A model generated the notes under the pieces. It was not told where the DNA came from. It searched no databases and saw nothing but the letters and a program-made list of their open reading frames with translations. Shown here piece by piece: positions 43,343 to 52,258 of a stretch of DNA of 64,000 nt. The stretch is taken from the NCBI RefSeq assembly GCF_003065605.1, contig NZ_CP026952.1, positions 3,596,001-3,660,000 of the forward strand, in the 5' to 3' direction. Position numbers and translations under genes: made by a program. The stretch comes from Aeromicrobium chenweiae (GTDB taxonomy: Bacteria; Actinomycetota; Actinomycetes; Propionibacteriales; Nocardioidaceae). Within the stretch, counting starts at the first letter, position 1. Each line of letters opens with the position of its first letter.

Positions 43343-44394
43343 CACAGCTCCGCGAGGTTGCGGTAGCGGACGAGGGCGATGAAGGCGGGTGCGCCGAGGA
43401 CGCCGAGGACCACACCGACCTGCAGCTCGCCGGGGGCGACCGCGACCCGGCCGAGGATGTCGGCCAGCAGCAGCACGGTCGGCGTCAGCAGCAGCGTGTA
43501 GGGCAGGATCCAGCGGTAGTCCGGGCCGCAGAGCAGGCGGGCGACGTGCGGCACGACCAGGCCGATGAAGACGATCGGGCCGCAGGCGGCGGTCGCCGCG
43601 CCGCACAGCACGGCGACGGTCGCGAACATCACGACCCGGGTCAGCCTGACCCGCTGGCCGAGGGCCAGCGCGAGGTCCTCGCCCAGGGCCAGGCCGTTGA
43701 GGGCGCGGCCGGTGCCCAGGGCCACGAGGAGCCCGACGAGCAGGAACGGGACGGTCTGCCAGAACACCGGGAAGTAGCGACCGGCCAGCGAGCCCACCTG
43801 CCAGAAGCGCAGCTCGTTGAGGGCCTCGACGTTGGTCATCACGATTGCGGAGGTGACCGACGTCAGGACCGCCGTGACGGCCGCTCCGGCGAGCGCCAGC
43901 TTGACCGGTGTCGCGCCCTCACGGCCGAGCGACGCGATGCCGTAGACCGTGACGGTCGCCAGCCCGGCTCCGGCGAACGCGAACCACACGTACGTGCTCA
44001 CGTCCTGCGTGCCGAGGACCATGATCCCGAAGACGATGAAGGCCGCCGCGCCGGCGTTGATGCCCATGATCCCGGGGTCCGCGAGCGGGTTGCGGGTCAC
44101 GCCCTGCAGGATCACGCCGCTCAGACCGAGTGCCGCGCCCGCGAACAGGCCGATCAGCGTGCGCGGCACCCGCATCTCGCGGATGACCGTCTCGGACGCC
44201 GACGACGGGTCGTAGTCGGTGAAGGCCCGCCAGATGGTCGCCAGCCCGACCCCGCGGGAGCCCAGCGTGATGCTGAAGAAGCAGACCACCGCGAGCACGC
44301 CCACCAGCACCAGCAGGCCGGTCGCCAGAGCAGTCCGCGAGCGGTGACGCGGTGCTGTCGGGACGGCAGCGGCCGACGGCTGGGTCAGGGTCAT
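43342..44394 (-). CDS. ferric-siderophore ABC permease (FecC-like)
   Basis: 350-aa permease of the FecCD family and first gene of the operon. EMRVPRTLIGLFAGAALGLSGVILQGVTRNPLADPGIMGINAGAA is the classical coupling and second-span region; LGQRVRLTRVVMFATVAV is the EAA-like loop, and GPIVFIGLVVPHVARLLCGPDYRW precedes the final helices ADILGRVAVAPGELQVGVV. ATG 44394 was chosen; an upstream ATG-like codon adds ten residues without support. A DtxR/IdeR iron box lies 46-64 bases upstream, so expression should rise in iron limitation. No siderophore-binding lipoprotein is in the window. Confidence 0.92.
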   Translation of the reverse strand: MTLTQPSAAAVPTAPRHRSRTALATGLLVLVGVLAVVCFFSITLGSRGVGLATIWRAFTDYDPSSASETVIREMRVPRTLIGLFAGAALGLSGVILQGVTRNPLADPGIMGINAGAAAFIVFGIMVLGTQDVSTYVWFAFAGAGLATVTVYGIASLGREGATPVKLALAGAAVTAVLTSVTSAIVMTNVEALNELRFWQVGSLAGRYFPVFWQTVPFLLVGLLVALGTGRALNGLALGEDLALALGQRVRLTRVVMFATVAVLCGAATAACGPIVFIGLVVPHVARLLCGPDYRWILPYTLLLTPTVLLLADILGRVAVAPGELQVGVVLGVLGAPAFIALVRYRNLAEL

Positions 44395-44439
44395 GTGCGG
44401 TGGGGCCGGCCTTTCGGGAGTCAACCTCTCCAGCGTAAC

Positions 44440-44458
44440 TTAGGTATGCCTACCCAGA
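44440..44458. promoter_or_regulatory. DtxR/IdeR iron box
   Basis: TTAGGTATGCCTACCCAGA matches the 19-bp consensus TWAGGTWAGSCTWACCTWA at 15 positions and includes the dyad TAGG-tatg-CCTA. It lies upstream of the ferric-siderophore permease genes, as expected for Fe2+-dependent repression. Confidence 0.85.
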
Positions 44459-44487
44459 CCACACGAGTGACGCGGTCGACGCGCTCG

Positions 44488-44676
44488 CCCGGGGGGCGCG
44501 GTGTTTCTGCCACCGAATGAGCCGGAGTCCCGCCGGCGCGGTGCGTACGCCTCCGTCTGGGCCGGAAACTCGCCGGCGCGGTGCGTACGCCACCGTACGA
44601 GGCGGAAATCGGCGTCAGAAGGTGGCAGAAGCACCGCACCCCCGGCAGACGGTGGCAGAAACACCGCGCCCCCGGG
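44488..44676. repeat. family B repeats: 27-bp inverted pair with internal 40-bp direct units
   Basis: 44488-44515 and 44650-44676 are complements over 27 bases (one G indel); core GGTGGCAGAAACACCGCGCC. A near copy also reads GGTGGCAGAAGCACCGCACC at 44621-44640. Between them, units beginning GGCGCGGTGCGTACGCC repeat at 44535 and 44575. The 324-base gene-free gap 44395-44718 consists of the iron box, this block and a terminator. Same family at 62826-62929. No transposase. Confidence 0.85.
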
Positions 44677-44696
44677 ACCTCGCGGGTCCCGGGGGC
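44668..44696 (-). terminator. terminator hairpin of fadB
   Basis: GCCCCCGGGACC (44668-44679) pairs exactly with 44685-44696 over a 5-base loop, 23 bases beyond the fadB stop. Very GC-rich, without a U-run; overlaps the end of the family B repeat. Confidence 0.75.
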
Positions 44697-44718
44697 GTGT
44701 GTCAGAGCTGGCTGGCGG

Positions 44719-46908
44719 TCAGGCGAACTTCTCGCCGTTCTTGGCCTTCTCGAGCAGCGACGCGGGCGGGGTGAACCGCTCGCCGTACTTCTGCGCGAGC
44801 TCCTGGGCGCGAGCCGTGAAGGCCTCGACGCCGATCGAGCCGTCCGCGGCCTCGTAGCCGTTGACGTACTGGATCGCACCGCCCTGCATGGCCGGGAAGC
44901 CGATGCCGAAGATCGAGCCGATGTTGGCGTCCTGGGTCGTGCGGAGCACGCCCTCGTCCAGGCACTTGATCGTCTCGAGGCTCATGATGAACGTCAGGCG
45001 CTCCTTGAGGTCCTCGAACGGCGGCTGCTCGTCCGCGACCGGGAACTTCTCGGCCAGGCCGCTCCACAGTCCCTGACGCTTGCCGTCGACGTACTCGTAG
45101 AAGCCGGCACCCTTGAGGCGGCTGGGGCGACCGATCTCGATCATCGTGTCGATGATGTCCTCGGCGGCGTTGGCCTCCCACGTGCCTCCGGCCTCCTCCA
45201 CGGCGGCCTTCGACTCGTTGCGGATCTTGACCATGAGCTCCAGGTTGAGTTCGTCGCTCAGCTGCAGCACGGGGGCCGGGAAGCCGGCCTGCGTCGTGGC
45301 CCGCTCGATCGAGACCGGCGAGACGCCCTCGGCGAGCATGCCGATGCCCTCGTTGACGAACGTGCCGATGACGCGGCTGGTGAAGAAGCCACGGCTGTCG
45401 CCGACGACGATCGGCGTCTTCTTGATCGCCTTGGTGTAGTCGATGACGCGGGCGATGGCCTCGTCGGACGTCTTCTCACCCGCGATGATCTCGACCAGCG
45501 GCATCTTGTCGACCGGCGAGAAGAAGTGGATGCCGATGAAGTCCTCGGGACGCTCGACGCCGTCGGCCAGGATCGTGATGGGCAGCGTCGAGGTGTTCGA
45601 GCCGAGCAGGGCGTCGGGCTTGACGACCTTCTGCAGCTCGCCGAAGACCTCGTGCTTGAGCTTGACCGACTCGAAGACGGCCTCGATCACGAAGTCGCTG
45701 CCCTCGAGCGTCGCGTAGTTGTCCGTCGGCGTGATGCGGGCCAGCAGCTCGTCGGCCTTCTCCTGCGACAGGCGTCCACGGGAGACGGCCTTGTCGACCA
45801 GGTTCTGGCTGTACGACTTGCCCTTCTCGGCGGCCTCCATCGAGACGTCCTTGAGGACGACCTGGAAACCGGCCTTGGCCGAGACGTACGCGATGCCCGC
45901 GCCCATCATGCCGGCGCCGATGACCGCGATCTTCTCGGCCTTGGTGGGGGCGATGCCCTCGGGGCGGGACTTGCCCGCGTTGATCGCACCCAGGTCGAAG
46001 AAGAACGCCTGCGTCATGTTCTTGAACTGCTGGCCGACGATCAGCTGCACGAGGTAGCGCGACTCGATGCGGGTCGCGGTGTCGAAGTCGACCTGCGCGC
46101 CCTCGACCGCAGCGCTCATGATCGCGCGCGGCGCCTTGTAGAGCGCACCCTTGGTCTGCTTGCGCAGGTTGGCCGGGAAGGCCGGCAGGAACGCCGCGAG
46201 CTTGGGGTTGGACGGCAGTCCGCCCGGCATGCGGTAGCCCTTGCGGTCCCACGGCTGCGTGGCGGCCTCCTCGTTGGCCGCATTGGCCTCGATCCACGCC
46301 TTCGCGGCCGGGATCAGCTCGTCCTGCGACGCGACGAGCTCGTCGACGAGGCCCTCGGAGAGCGCCTTGGAGGGCTTGAGCTGCTGTCCCTGCAGGAGGA
46401 ACTTCATCAGCGCGTCGGACAGGCCGAACATGCGGACGGTGCGCGTGACTCCACCGCCGCCGGGCAGCAGGCCGAGGGTCGCCTCGGGCAGGCCGATCGA
46501 GTAGCCGCCGTCGACCGCGATGCGGTGGTGCGCCGCGAGCGCGATCTCCAGTCCGCCGCCGAGGGCGGCGCCGTTGATCGCCGCGACGACGGGCTTGCCG
46601 GACGTCTCGAGCTGGCGGAGCGTCGCCTTGATGGCCTCGACGTTCGCGAACAGGGCCTCCGCGTCGGCCGGCGTCGCCTGGGTCATCAGCTTGAGGTCGC
46701 CTCCGGCGAAGAAGGTCTTCTTCGCCGAGGAGATGATGACGCCCTTGATCGAGTCGGCGTCCTCCGCGATCTCCTGGGTGAGCCGGTCGACGGCCGCGGC
46801 CATCGCATCGGTGTACGCCTGGTTCATCGTGTTGGCGCTCTGGTCGGGGTCGTCCAGGACGAGGTTGACGATGCCGTCCTCGACCTCGTAACGCACTGCT
46901 TCAGTCAT
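44719..46908 (-). CDS. fadB: fatty acid oxidation complex alpha subunit (hydratase/3-hydroxyacyl-CoA dehydrogenase)
   Basis: 729-aa two-enzyme beta-oxidation protein. The N-terminal crotonase part (to about residue 300) has FFAGGDLKLM and NGAALGGGLEIALAAHHRIA, which keeps the first hydratase glutamate; LPEATLGLLPGGGGVTR has the second. The dehydrogenase part opens with IAVIGAGMMGAGIAYVSAKAG (NAD loop, about residue 325), then GSNTSTLPI, the HFFSPVDKMPLVEI catalytic histidine block and FFTSRVIGTFVNEGIGML. GAGAGA precedes ATG 46908. It lies 31 bases behind the thiolase gene in one operon, and should form a complex with it. Confidence 0.95.
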   Translation of the reverse strand: MTEAVRYEVEDGIVNLVLDDPDQSANTMNQAYTDAMAAAVDRLTQEIAEDADSIKGVIISSAKKTFFAGGDLKLMTQATPADAEALFANVEAIKATLRQLETSGKPVVAAINGAALGGGLEIALAAHHRIAVDGGYSIGLPEATLGLLPGGGGVTRTVRMFGLSDALMKFLLQGQQLKPSKALSEGLVDELVASQDELIPAAKAWIEANAANEEAATQPWDRKGYRMPGGLPSNPKLAAFLPAFPANLRKQTKGALYKAPRAIMSAAVEGAQVDFDTATRIESRYLVQLIVGQQFKNMTQAFFFDLGAINAGKSRPEGIAPTKAEKIAVIGAGMMGAGIAYVSAKAGFQVVLKDVSMEAAEKGKSYSQNLVDKAVSRGRLSQEKADELLARITPTDNYATLEGSDFVIEAVFESVKLKHEVFGELQKVVKPDALLGSNTSTLPITILADGVERPEDFIGIHFFSPVDKMPLVEIIAGEKTSDEAIARVIDYTKAIKKTPIVVGDSRGFFTSRVIGTFVNEGIGMLAEGVSPVSIERATTQAGFPAPVLQLSDELNLELMVKIRNESKAAVEEAGGTWEANAAEDIIDTMIEIGRPSRLKGAGFYEYVDGKRQGLWSGLAEKFPVADEQPPFEDLKERLTFIMSLETIKCLDEGVLRTTQDANIGSIFGIGFPAMQGGAIQYVNGYEAADGSIGVEAFTARAQELAQKYGERFTPPASLLEKAKNGEKFA

Positions 46909-46939
46909 GTGTGTGTTCTCTCTCGAAGGTGGGGACGGG

Positions 46940-48157
46940 TCAGCGGATGCGCTCGATGACGGTGGCGATGCCCATGCCGCCGCCGACGCAGAGGGTGGCC
47001 AGGCCGTAGCGCTGGTCACGACGCTCGAGCTCGTCGATGAGGGTGCTGATGAGCATCGCGCCGGTCGCACCCAGCGGGTGACCCATCGCGATCGATCCGC
47101 CGTTGACGTTGGTCTGGTCGTGCGGGTAGCCGCCCAGGTCCTTCATGAGGCGCAGCGCCACGGCGGCGAACGCCTCGTTGATCTCGAGCAGGTCGATGTC
47201 GCCGATGCTGAGGCCGGCACGCTCGAGCGCCTTCAGGCTGGCCGGGCCGGGGCCCGTCAGCATGATCGTGGGCTCGGAGCCGGAGACCGCGGCCGAGAGG
47301 ATGCGGGCGCGCGGCGTGAGGCCGTGGCGCTCGCCGGCTGCTTCGCTGCCGACCAGGACGAGGCCGGCGCCGTCGACGATGCCCGACGAGTTGCCCGCGT
47401 GGTGGACGTGGTCGATCTTCTCGATCCAGTGGTACTTCTCCAGCGCGACGGAGTCGAAGCCGCCCTGGTCACCGATCTGCGCGAACGACGGGGGCAGCTT
47501 GCTGAGGCTCTCGACGGTCGTGCCCTCACGGACGAACTCGTCGTGGTCGAGGATCGTCAGGCCGGACGCGTCCTTGACCGGGATGACCGAGTTCTTGAAG
47601 TAGCCGTTCGCGATGGCCTTGGCGGCACGCGCCTGCGACTCGGCGGCGAATGCGTCGACGTCCTCACGGCTGTAGCCCTCGACCGTCGCGATGAGGTCGG
47701 CGCCGATGCCCTGGGGCACGAAGTCGGTGTCGAACGCGGTCTGCGGGTCCATGGCCCACGCGCCACCGTCGGAGGCCATGGGCACACGGCTCATGGACTC
47801 GACGCCACCGGCGAGGATCAGGTCCTCCCAGCCCGAGCGCACGCGCGCCGAGGCCTGGTTGACGGCCTCGAGGCCCGAGGCGCAGAAGCGGTTGAGCTGG
47901 ACGCCGGCCACCGTGTCGGGCAGACCGGCCGCGAGGGCAGCAGTCTTGGCGATGTCGGCGCCCTGGTCGCCGACGGGCGACACGCAGCCGAGGACGACGT
48001 CCTCGATGCCGTCGGTGTCGAGCGTGGGGTTGCGCTTGCGGATCTCGTCGATCAGGCCGGTGACCAGCGAGATCGGCTTGACCTCGTGGAGCGACCCGGA
48101 CTTCTTGCCGCGACCTCGCGGCGTGCGGATGGCGTCGTAGACGAAGGCCTCGGTCAT
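46940..48157 (-). CDS. fadA: acetyl-CoA C-acyltransferase (thiolase)
   Basis: 405-aa thiolase that splits 3-ketoacyl-CoA with CoA. The nucleophilic cysteine is in [16 protein letters not shown] (about residue 92). The active-site histidine is in [20 protein letters not shown], and the last cysteine in [33 protein letters not shown] is the usual N-E-A-F motif. ATG 48157 follows GAGGAC by 8 bases. It heads the fadA-fadB operon behind a promoter whose spacer holds a TGACA-N7-TGTCA palindrome (48218-48234), also found before the racemase gene; the divergent merR-type gene is the likely regulator. Confidence 0.95.
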   Translation of the reverse strand: MTEAFVYDAIRTPRGRGKKSGSLHEVKPISLVTGLIDEIRKRNPTLDTDGIEDVVLGCVSPVGDQGADIAKTAALAAGLPDTVAGVQLNRFCASGLEAVNQASARVRSGWEDLILAGGVESMSRVPMASDGGAWAMDPQTAFDTDFVPQGIGADLIATVEGYSREDVDAFAAESQARAAKAIANGYFKNSVIPVKDASGLTILDHDEFVREGTTVESLSKLPPSFAQIGDQGGFDSVALEKYHWIEKIDHVHHAGNSSGIVDGAGLVLVGSEAAGERHGLTPRARILSAAVSGSEPTIMLTGPGPASLKALERAGLSIGDIDLLEINEAFAAVALRLMKDLGGYPHDQTNVNGGSIAMGHPLGATGAMLISTLIDELERRDQRYGLATLCVGGGMGIATVIERIR

Positions 48158-48213
48158 AGGAAATGTCCTCGCAGAATCTGGTGGATGACGCGTCAGCAGA
48201 ACTGACACGACTG

Positions 48214-48241
48214 ATTGTGACACCAACACTGTCAATGTCAA
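48214..48241 (-). promoter_or_regulatory. fadA promoter with TGACA-N7-TGTCA operator
   Basis: Minus strand: TTGACA (48241-48236), 16-base spacer, CACAAT (48219-48214). TGACA (48218-48222) and TGTCA (48230-48234) flank 7 bases across the spacer and -10. The block GATTGTGACA-N7-TGTCA is the same at 51356-51377. Likely site of the divergent MerR regulator. Confidence 0.65.
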
Positions 48242-48298
48242 AGGACCGGGGGTGTGTGACTCGCCTCCTCCGTCGGCAGGTGGCATAGGGTCAGCCCC

Positions 48299-49018
48299 AT
48301 GACTCCCCCCGCCGAGACGATGAGCGTCGAGCAGCTGGCCTCGCGGGTCGGCATGTCGGTGCGCACGGTCCGGTTCTACGCCGGCCGCGGCCTCATCCCG
48401 CCGCCCCGCCGCGAGGGTCGCAACGGCTTCTACGGCCCCGACCACCTCGCCCGGCTCGAGCTGGTCAAGGAGCTCCAGGCCCACGGCTTCACGCTGTCGG
48501 CCATCGAGGGCTACCTCGAGAACATCCCGAACGACGCGACCCCCGAGCAGGTCGCGGTGCACCGCACGCTGCTCGCGCCGTGGATGGCCGACCGCCCGGA
48601 GGAGCTGGACCGGGCCGCCCTGGAGCTCCGGGCAGGCCGCGCCCTCAGCGACGACGACATCGAGATGCTCGTCGCCCTCGGCGTCGTCGAGCCGACGCCG
48701 ACCGAGGACGTCTTCCGGGTCGCGCCGGCCCACCTCGCAGTGGGCATCCAGTTCATCGAGACCGACATGCCGATCGAGGTCGCGCACGCGTCGCGGCGCA
48801 TCTTCGACGAGGCCGGCCGGGCCGTGGCCCGCGAGATCACCGAGGTCTTCCGCACGATGTGGTGGCCCGAGCTGCGCGCGTCGGGACGTCCGGTCGAGGA
48901 CATCACGGCCCTGATCGAGCGGTTCAAGCCGCTGACGATCCAGGCGCTCGTCACCGCGTACGAGACCGCAGTCGACGAGTCCAAGCGGGAGACGGTCCGC
49001 CGCCGAGCCGAGAGCTGA
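48299..49018 (+). CDS. MerR family transcriptional regulator
   Basis: 239-aa MerR-type regulator. [31 protein letters not shown] is the winged HTH with the F-Y-x-x-x-G-L motif, then [20 protein letters not shown] and a long C-terminal effector domain (about 150 residues) rather than the short metal-binding tail, so it should sense an organic ligand, probably an acyl-CoA (inference). TAGGGT lies 7 bases before the ATG, so a leaderless transcript is likely. It is divergent from fadA-fadB and close to the acyl-CoA dehydrogenase/racemase operon; both have the same operator. Confidence 0.9.
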   Translation: MTPPAETMSVEQLASRVGMSVRTVRFYAGRGLIPPPRREGRNGFYGPDHLARLELVKELQAHGFTLSAIEGYLENIPNDATPEQVAVHRTLLAPWMADRPEELDRAALELRAGRALSDDDIEMLVALGVVEPTPTEDVFRVAPAHLAVGIQFIETDMPIEVAHASRRIFDEAGRAVAREITEVFRTMWWPELRASGRPVEDITALIERFKPLTIQALVTAYETAVDESKRETVRRRAES

Positions 49019-49028
49019 CGGCGGACCG
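48993..49028. terminator. hairpin at the merR stop
   Basis: CGGTCCGCCG (48993-49002) pairs exactly with CGGCGGACCG (49019-49028) across a loop that contains the regulator stop codon. It lies between convergent genes. No U-run. Confidence 0.55.
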
Positions 49029-49033
49029 CGGGC

Positions 49034-50176
49034 TCACAGGCCCATCGTGCGCCCGATGATCTCCTTCATGATCTCGGTCGTGCCGCCGTAGATCGTCTGG
49101 ATCCGGCTGTCGGTGTACGCCTTGGAGATCGGGTACTCGCTCATGTAGCCGTAGCCGCCGTGCAGCTGCAGGCACTTGGCCGCGGCCCGGTTCTGCAGCT
49201 CGGTGGTCCACCACTTGCCCATCGCGGCTTCCTCGATCGTCAGCTCGCCCTTGGACAGCGCGACGATGCTCTTGTCGACGAACGCCTGACCGATCTGGAC
49301 CTCGGTCTCGAGCTCGGCGAGCACGAAGCGCGAGTTCTGGAACGAGCCGATCGGCTTGCCGAACGCCTTGCGCTCCTTGACGTAGTCCAGCGTCATGTCG
49401 ATGATCGCCCGGGTCGCGGCGATCGCGCCGACCGAGATCGCGAGACGCTCCTGCGGCAGCTTCTCCATCAGGTAGATGAAACCCTTGCCCTCCTCGCCGA
49501 GCAGGTTGTCGACCGGGACCCGCACGTTGTCGAAGAACAGCTCGGCGGTGTCCTGCGCCTTCAGGCCCATCTTGTCCAGGTTGCGGCCGCGCTCGAAGCC
49601 CTCCATGCCACGCTCCAGGACGATCAGGGAGACGCCCATCGCGCCGGCGTCCGGATCGGTCTTGACCGCGACGATCACCAGGTCGGCCAGGATGCCGTTG
49701 GAGATGAACGTCTTGGCGCCGTTGACGACGTAGTGGTCCCCGTCGCGCACCGCGGTGGTCGTGATGGCCTGCAGGTCCGAGCCCGTGCCGGGCTCCGTCA
49801 TGGCGATCGCGGTGATCGTCTCGCCGGTGCAGAACTTCGGCAGCCAGCGCTGCTTCTGCTCCTCGGTGGCGTACGACAGGAGGTAGCCCGAGACCAGGTC
49901 GGTGTGCAGGACGAAGCCGACACCGCTCGCGCCGATGCGGATCATCTCCTCAGACATGATCGCGTTGAAGCGGAAGTCGTTCATGCCGCCTCCGCCGAAC
50001 TCCTCGGGCATCATGAACCCGAGCAGGCCGAGCGCGCCCGCCTTCTCCCAGATCTCCCGCGGGACGATGCTGTCCTTCTCCCACTGGTCGTGGTGCGGGG
50101 CGATCTCCTTCTCGCAGAACGCCCGGACGGTGTCGCGGAACGCGTCGTGGTCGGCTTCGTAGATGCCTCGCTGCAT
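49034..50176 (-). CDS. acyl-CoA dehydrogenase
   Basis: 380-aa acyl-CoA dehydrogenase, full length. MMPEEFGGGGMNDFRFNA, AIAMTEPGTGSDLQAITTTA (FAD domain), VNGAKTFISNG, MGLKAQDTAELFFDNVRVP and the C-terminal LQLHGGYGYMSEYPISKAYTDSR with IYGGTTEIMKEIIGR are all present. The HGGYGY-x-x-E-Y-P region and the catalytic-loop context place it with long-chain or citronellyl-type enzymes. GAGGG precedes ATG 50176. It follows the racemase gene by 19 bases, so both are in one operon under the MerR-type site. Confidence 0.93.
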   Translation of the reverse strand: MQRGIYEADHDAFRDTVRAFCEKEIAPHHDQWEKDSIVPREIWEKAGALGLLGFMMPEEFGGGGMNDFRFNAIMSEEMIRIGASGVGFVLHTDLVSGYLLSYATEEQKQRWLPKFCTGETITAIAMTEPGTGSDLQAITTTAVRDGDHYVVNGAKTFISNGILADLVIVAVKTDPDAGAMGVSLIVLERGMEGFERGRNLDKMGLKAQDTAELFFDNVRVPVDNLLGEEGKGFIYLMEKLPQERLAISVGAIAATRAIIDMTLDYVKERKAFGKPIGSFQNSRFVLAELETEVQIGQAFVDKSIVALSKGELTIEEAAMGKWWTTELQNRAAAKCLQLHGGYGYMSEYPISKAYTDSRIQTIYGGTTEIMKEIIGRTMGL

Positions 50177-50195
50177 GATGCCCTCTTCTTGGTTC

Positions 50196-51350
50196 TTAGT
50201 CGGCTTGGACGGCGACGCCGTCGGCGATGAGCTGGTCGACATCGGCGATGCCCCAGGCGTTGAGTGCTGCGGTGGTGCTGGCACCCGCCCGCTCGGGCGG
50301 GGTGGTCAAGGTGGCGGGCGTCGCGGAGAACCGGGGCGCCGGTGCGGGCTGGGTCAGGCCGTCCCGCTCGACGTACGTGCCGCGGGCGACGTTGTGCGGG
50401 TGCGTGTACGCCTCCTCGATGCTCAGCACCGGGGCGACGCACGCGTCGGTGCCGTCGAAGAGCTGCTCCCACTCGGCGCGGGTGCGCGAGGCGAACGTCT
50501 CGGTGAGCATCTGGCGCAGCTCGCCCCAGCGCGCGAAGTCGTACTGGCCCGGGGCGTCGGTGAGCCCGAGTCCCTCGATCAGCGCGGCGTAGAACTGCGG
50601 CTCGAGCGGCCCGACCGACATCCACTGGCCGTCCGACGTCTCGAACACGTCGTAGAACGGGGTGCCGGTGTCCAGCATGTTCGTGCCGCGGTGGTTGCTC
50701 CAGCTGCCGGACTGCTGCATCGCGACGATCATCGACATCAGGTGCGCGGTGCCGTCGGTGATCGCGGCGTCGATGACCTGGCCCTCGCCGGTCGCGCGGG
50801 CGTGCGTGAGGGCGGCGAGCACCCCGGTGACGAGGTACATCGAGCCGCCCGCGAAGTCGCCGACGAGGTTGAGCGGCACCTGAGGCGGGCCGCCCGCCCG
50901 GCCGATGGCGCCGAGGGCGCCGGCGACCGAGATGTAGTTGATGTCGTGCCCGGCGGTCTGGGCGAGGGGGCCGTCCTGTCCCCACCCGGTCATCCGGCCG
51001 TAGACCAGGCGCGGGTTGCGCGCGTGGCACTCCTGCGGACCCAGCCCGAGGCGCTCGGTGACGCCCGGGCGCAGTCCCTCGATGAGGATGTCGGCCGACT
51101 CAACCAGGTCGAGCACCGTCTCCACGCCGCGGGGGTTCTTGAGGTCGATCGCGACCGAGGGGCGACCCCGGCCGAGGATGTCCTTGTCGGCCGCGCCGAG
51201 CTGCAGGGCGTTGCCGCCCGGACGGTCGACGCGGATGACATCGGCTCCGAGGTCCGCGAGGAGCATCGCCGCGAACGGGCCCGGGCCGATGCCGACGAGC
51301 TCGACGACGCGAACGCCGTGCAGGGGACCGGACGGGGGGGAATTGGTCAC
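50196..51350 (-). CDS. mcr: alpha-methylacyl-CoA racemase (CaiB/BaiF family)
   Basis: 384-aa CoA-dependent enzyme. It matches mycobacterial MCR blocks closely: GVRVVELVGIGPGPFAAMLL, IEGLRPGVTERLGLGP and GRMTGWGQDGPLAQTAGHDINYIS. Catalytic H135 is in AGHDINYIS and D165 in LVGDFAGGS; the later DACVAPVLSIEEAY block is also kept. The enzyme inverts the 2-methyl centre of branched acyl-CoAs so that stereospecific dehydrogenases can act, which fits the dehydrogenase gene behind it. GTG 51350 is used, 6 bases after a CACAAT -10 that overlaps the MerR-type operator. Confidence 0.9.
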   Translation of the reverse strand: MTNSPPSGPLHGVRVVELVGIGPGPFAAMLLADLGADVIRVDRPGGNALQLGAADKDILGRGRPSVAIDLKNPRGVETVLDLVESADILIEGLRPGVTERLGLGPQECHARNPRLVYGRMTGWGQDGPLAQTAGHDINYISVAGALGAIGRAGGPPQVPLNLVGDFAGGSMYLVTGVLAALTHARATGEGQVIDAAITDGTAHLMSMIVAMQQSGSWSNHRGTNMLDTGTPFYDVFETSDGQWMSVGPLEPQFYAALIEGLGLTDAPGQYDFARWGELRQMLTETFASRTRAEWEQLFDGTDACVAPVLSIEEAYTHPHNVARGTYVERDGLTQPAPAPRFSATPATLTTPPERAGASTTAALNAWGIADVDQLIADGVAVQAD

Positions 51351-51356
51351 ACCGAG

Positions 51357-51386
51357 ATTGTGACAGTAGTACTGTCACGGTTGCAA
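51357..51386 (-). promoter_or_regulatory. racemase promoter with GTGACAGTA-g-TACTGTCAC operator
   Basis: Minus strand: TTGCAA (51386-51381), 18-base spacer, CACAAT (51362-51357), then 6 bases to the GTG. The spacer holds a perfect palindrome at 51360-51378 with 9-bp arms, containing TGACA-N7-TGTCA. Same as the fadA site. Confidence 0.68.
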
Positions 51387-51420
51387 CCCACCACAGCACT
51401 CCCGAGAGGACGACCCCCGC

Positions 51421-52224
51421 ATGCTCTCCGAGCTGGTCTACACACGCAAGGGCTCCGGCGAGCCCCTCGTCCTGATCCACGGCATCGGCCACCGCCGCCA
51501 GGCGTGGAACCCGGTGCTCGACGCCCTCGCCGAGTCGTACGACGTCATCGCGGTCGACCTGGCCGGCTTCGGCGAGTCCCCCGCGTACCCCGAGAGCGCC
51601 TCGTACGACATGGACTCCGCGTGCGACAACCTCGCGGACAACTTCGCGCGGTGGGGCGTGGACCGTCCCCACGTCGTCGGCAACTCCCTCGGCGGGGCGA
51701 TCGCCCTCGAGCTGGGCGCCCGCGGCCTCGCCCGGTCCGTCACCGCGCTGAGCCCGGCCGGCTTCTTCGGGGTCCTCAACCGGGTGCAGACGCTGGTCCT
51801 CCTGGTCGTGCTGCGGCTCAGCAGCCAGCTGCCCGTCGGTGCGCTGCGCCTGCTCTCGCGCAGCGGCTGGGGCCGCAAGCTCGCCGGCGCCTCCCTCTAC
51901 ACGCACCCCGAGCGGTTCACCGCGGACGAGGTGCTCGGCGACGCACTCGCGCTGAAGCGCTGCCAGGGCTTCGAGCGGACGATCGTCAAGGGCGTCCGGT
52001 ACGCCTTCCGGGCCCGCGTCCACGTGCCGACCACGATCGCCTGGGGCACCCGCGACCTGATCCTGCCCTACAGCTCCTCGGCCATCGCGCAGGAACGCCT
52101 GCCCGAGGCGCGGCACGTCGCCCTGCCGCACTGCGGCCACGTGCCGATGATCGACGACCCGGCCCTGATCGTCCGTGTCATCGAGAACACCGTGGCCCGC
52201 ACGCAGGAGTCGGCAGCCGCCTAG
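51421..52224 (+). CDS. alpha/beta fold hydrolase
   Basis: 267-aa hydrolase of the alpha/beta fold. The oxyanion-hole HG motif is in LVLIHGIGHRRQAW, the nucleophile elbow in VVGNSLGGAIALELG (serine about residue 86), the acid in IAWGTRDLILPYS and the base in ALPHCGHVPMIDD. A short cap domain spans residues ~125-190. GAGAGGAC precedes ATG 51421. Divergent from the racemase operon and possibly controlled through the same operator. Could hydrolyse an ester or an acyl-CoA-derived lactone; substrate unknown. Confidence 0.9.
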   Translation: MLSELVYTRKGSGEPLVLIHGIGHRRQAWNPVLDALAESYDVIAVDLAGFGESPAYPESASYDMDSACDNLADNFARWGVDRPHVVGNSLGGAIALELGARGLARSVTALSPAGFFGVLNRVQTLVLLVVLRLSSQLPVGALRLLSRSGWGRKLAGASLYTHPERFTADEVLGDALALKRCQGFERTIVKGVRYAFRARVHVPTTIAWGTRDLILPYSSSAIAQERLPEARHVALPHCGHVPMIDDPALIVRVIENTVARTQESAAA

Positions 52225-52258
52225 GAATGAGCGGTCCGTCCGCGACGTTGACGCCGGC

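Noticed and set aside
44488-44676. Inverted 27-bp pair as insertion-sequence ends
   Set aside because: Only about 130 bases lie between the arms, with no transposase, and no target duplication was evident.
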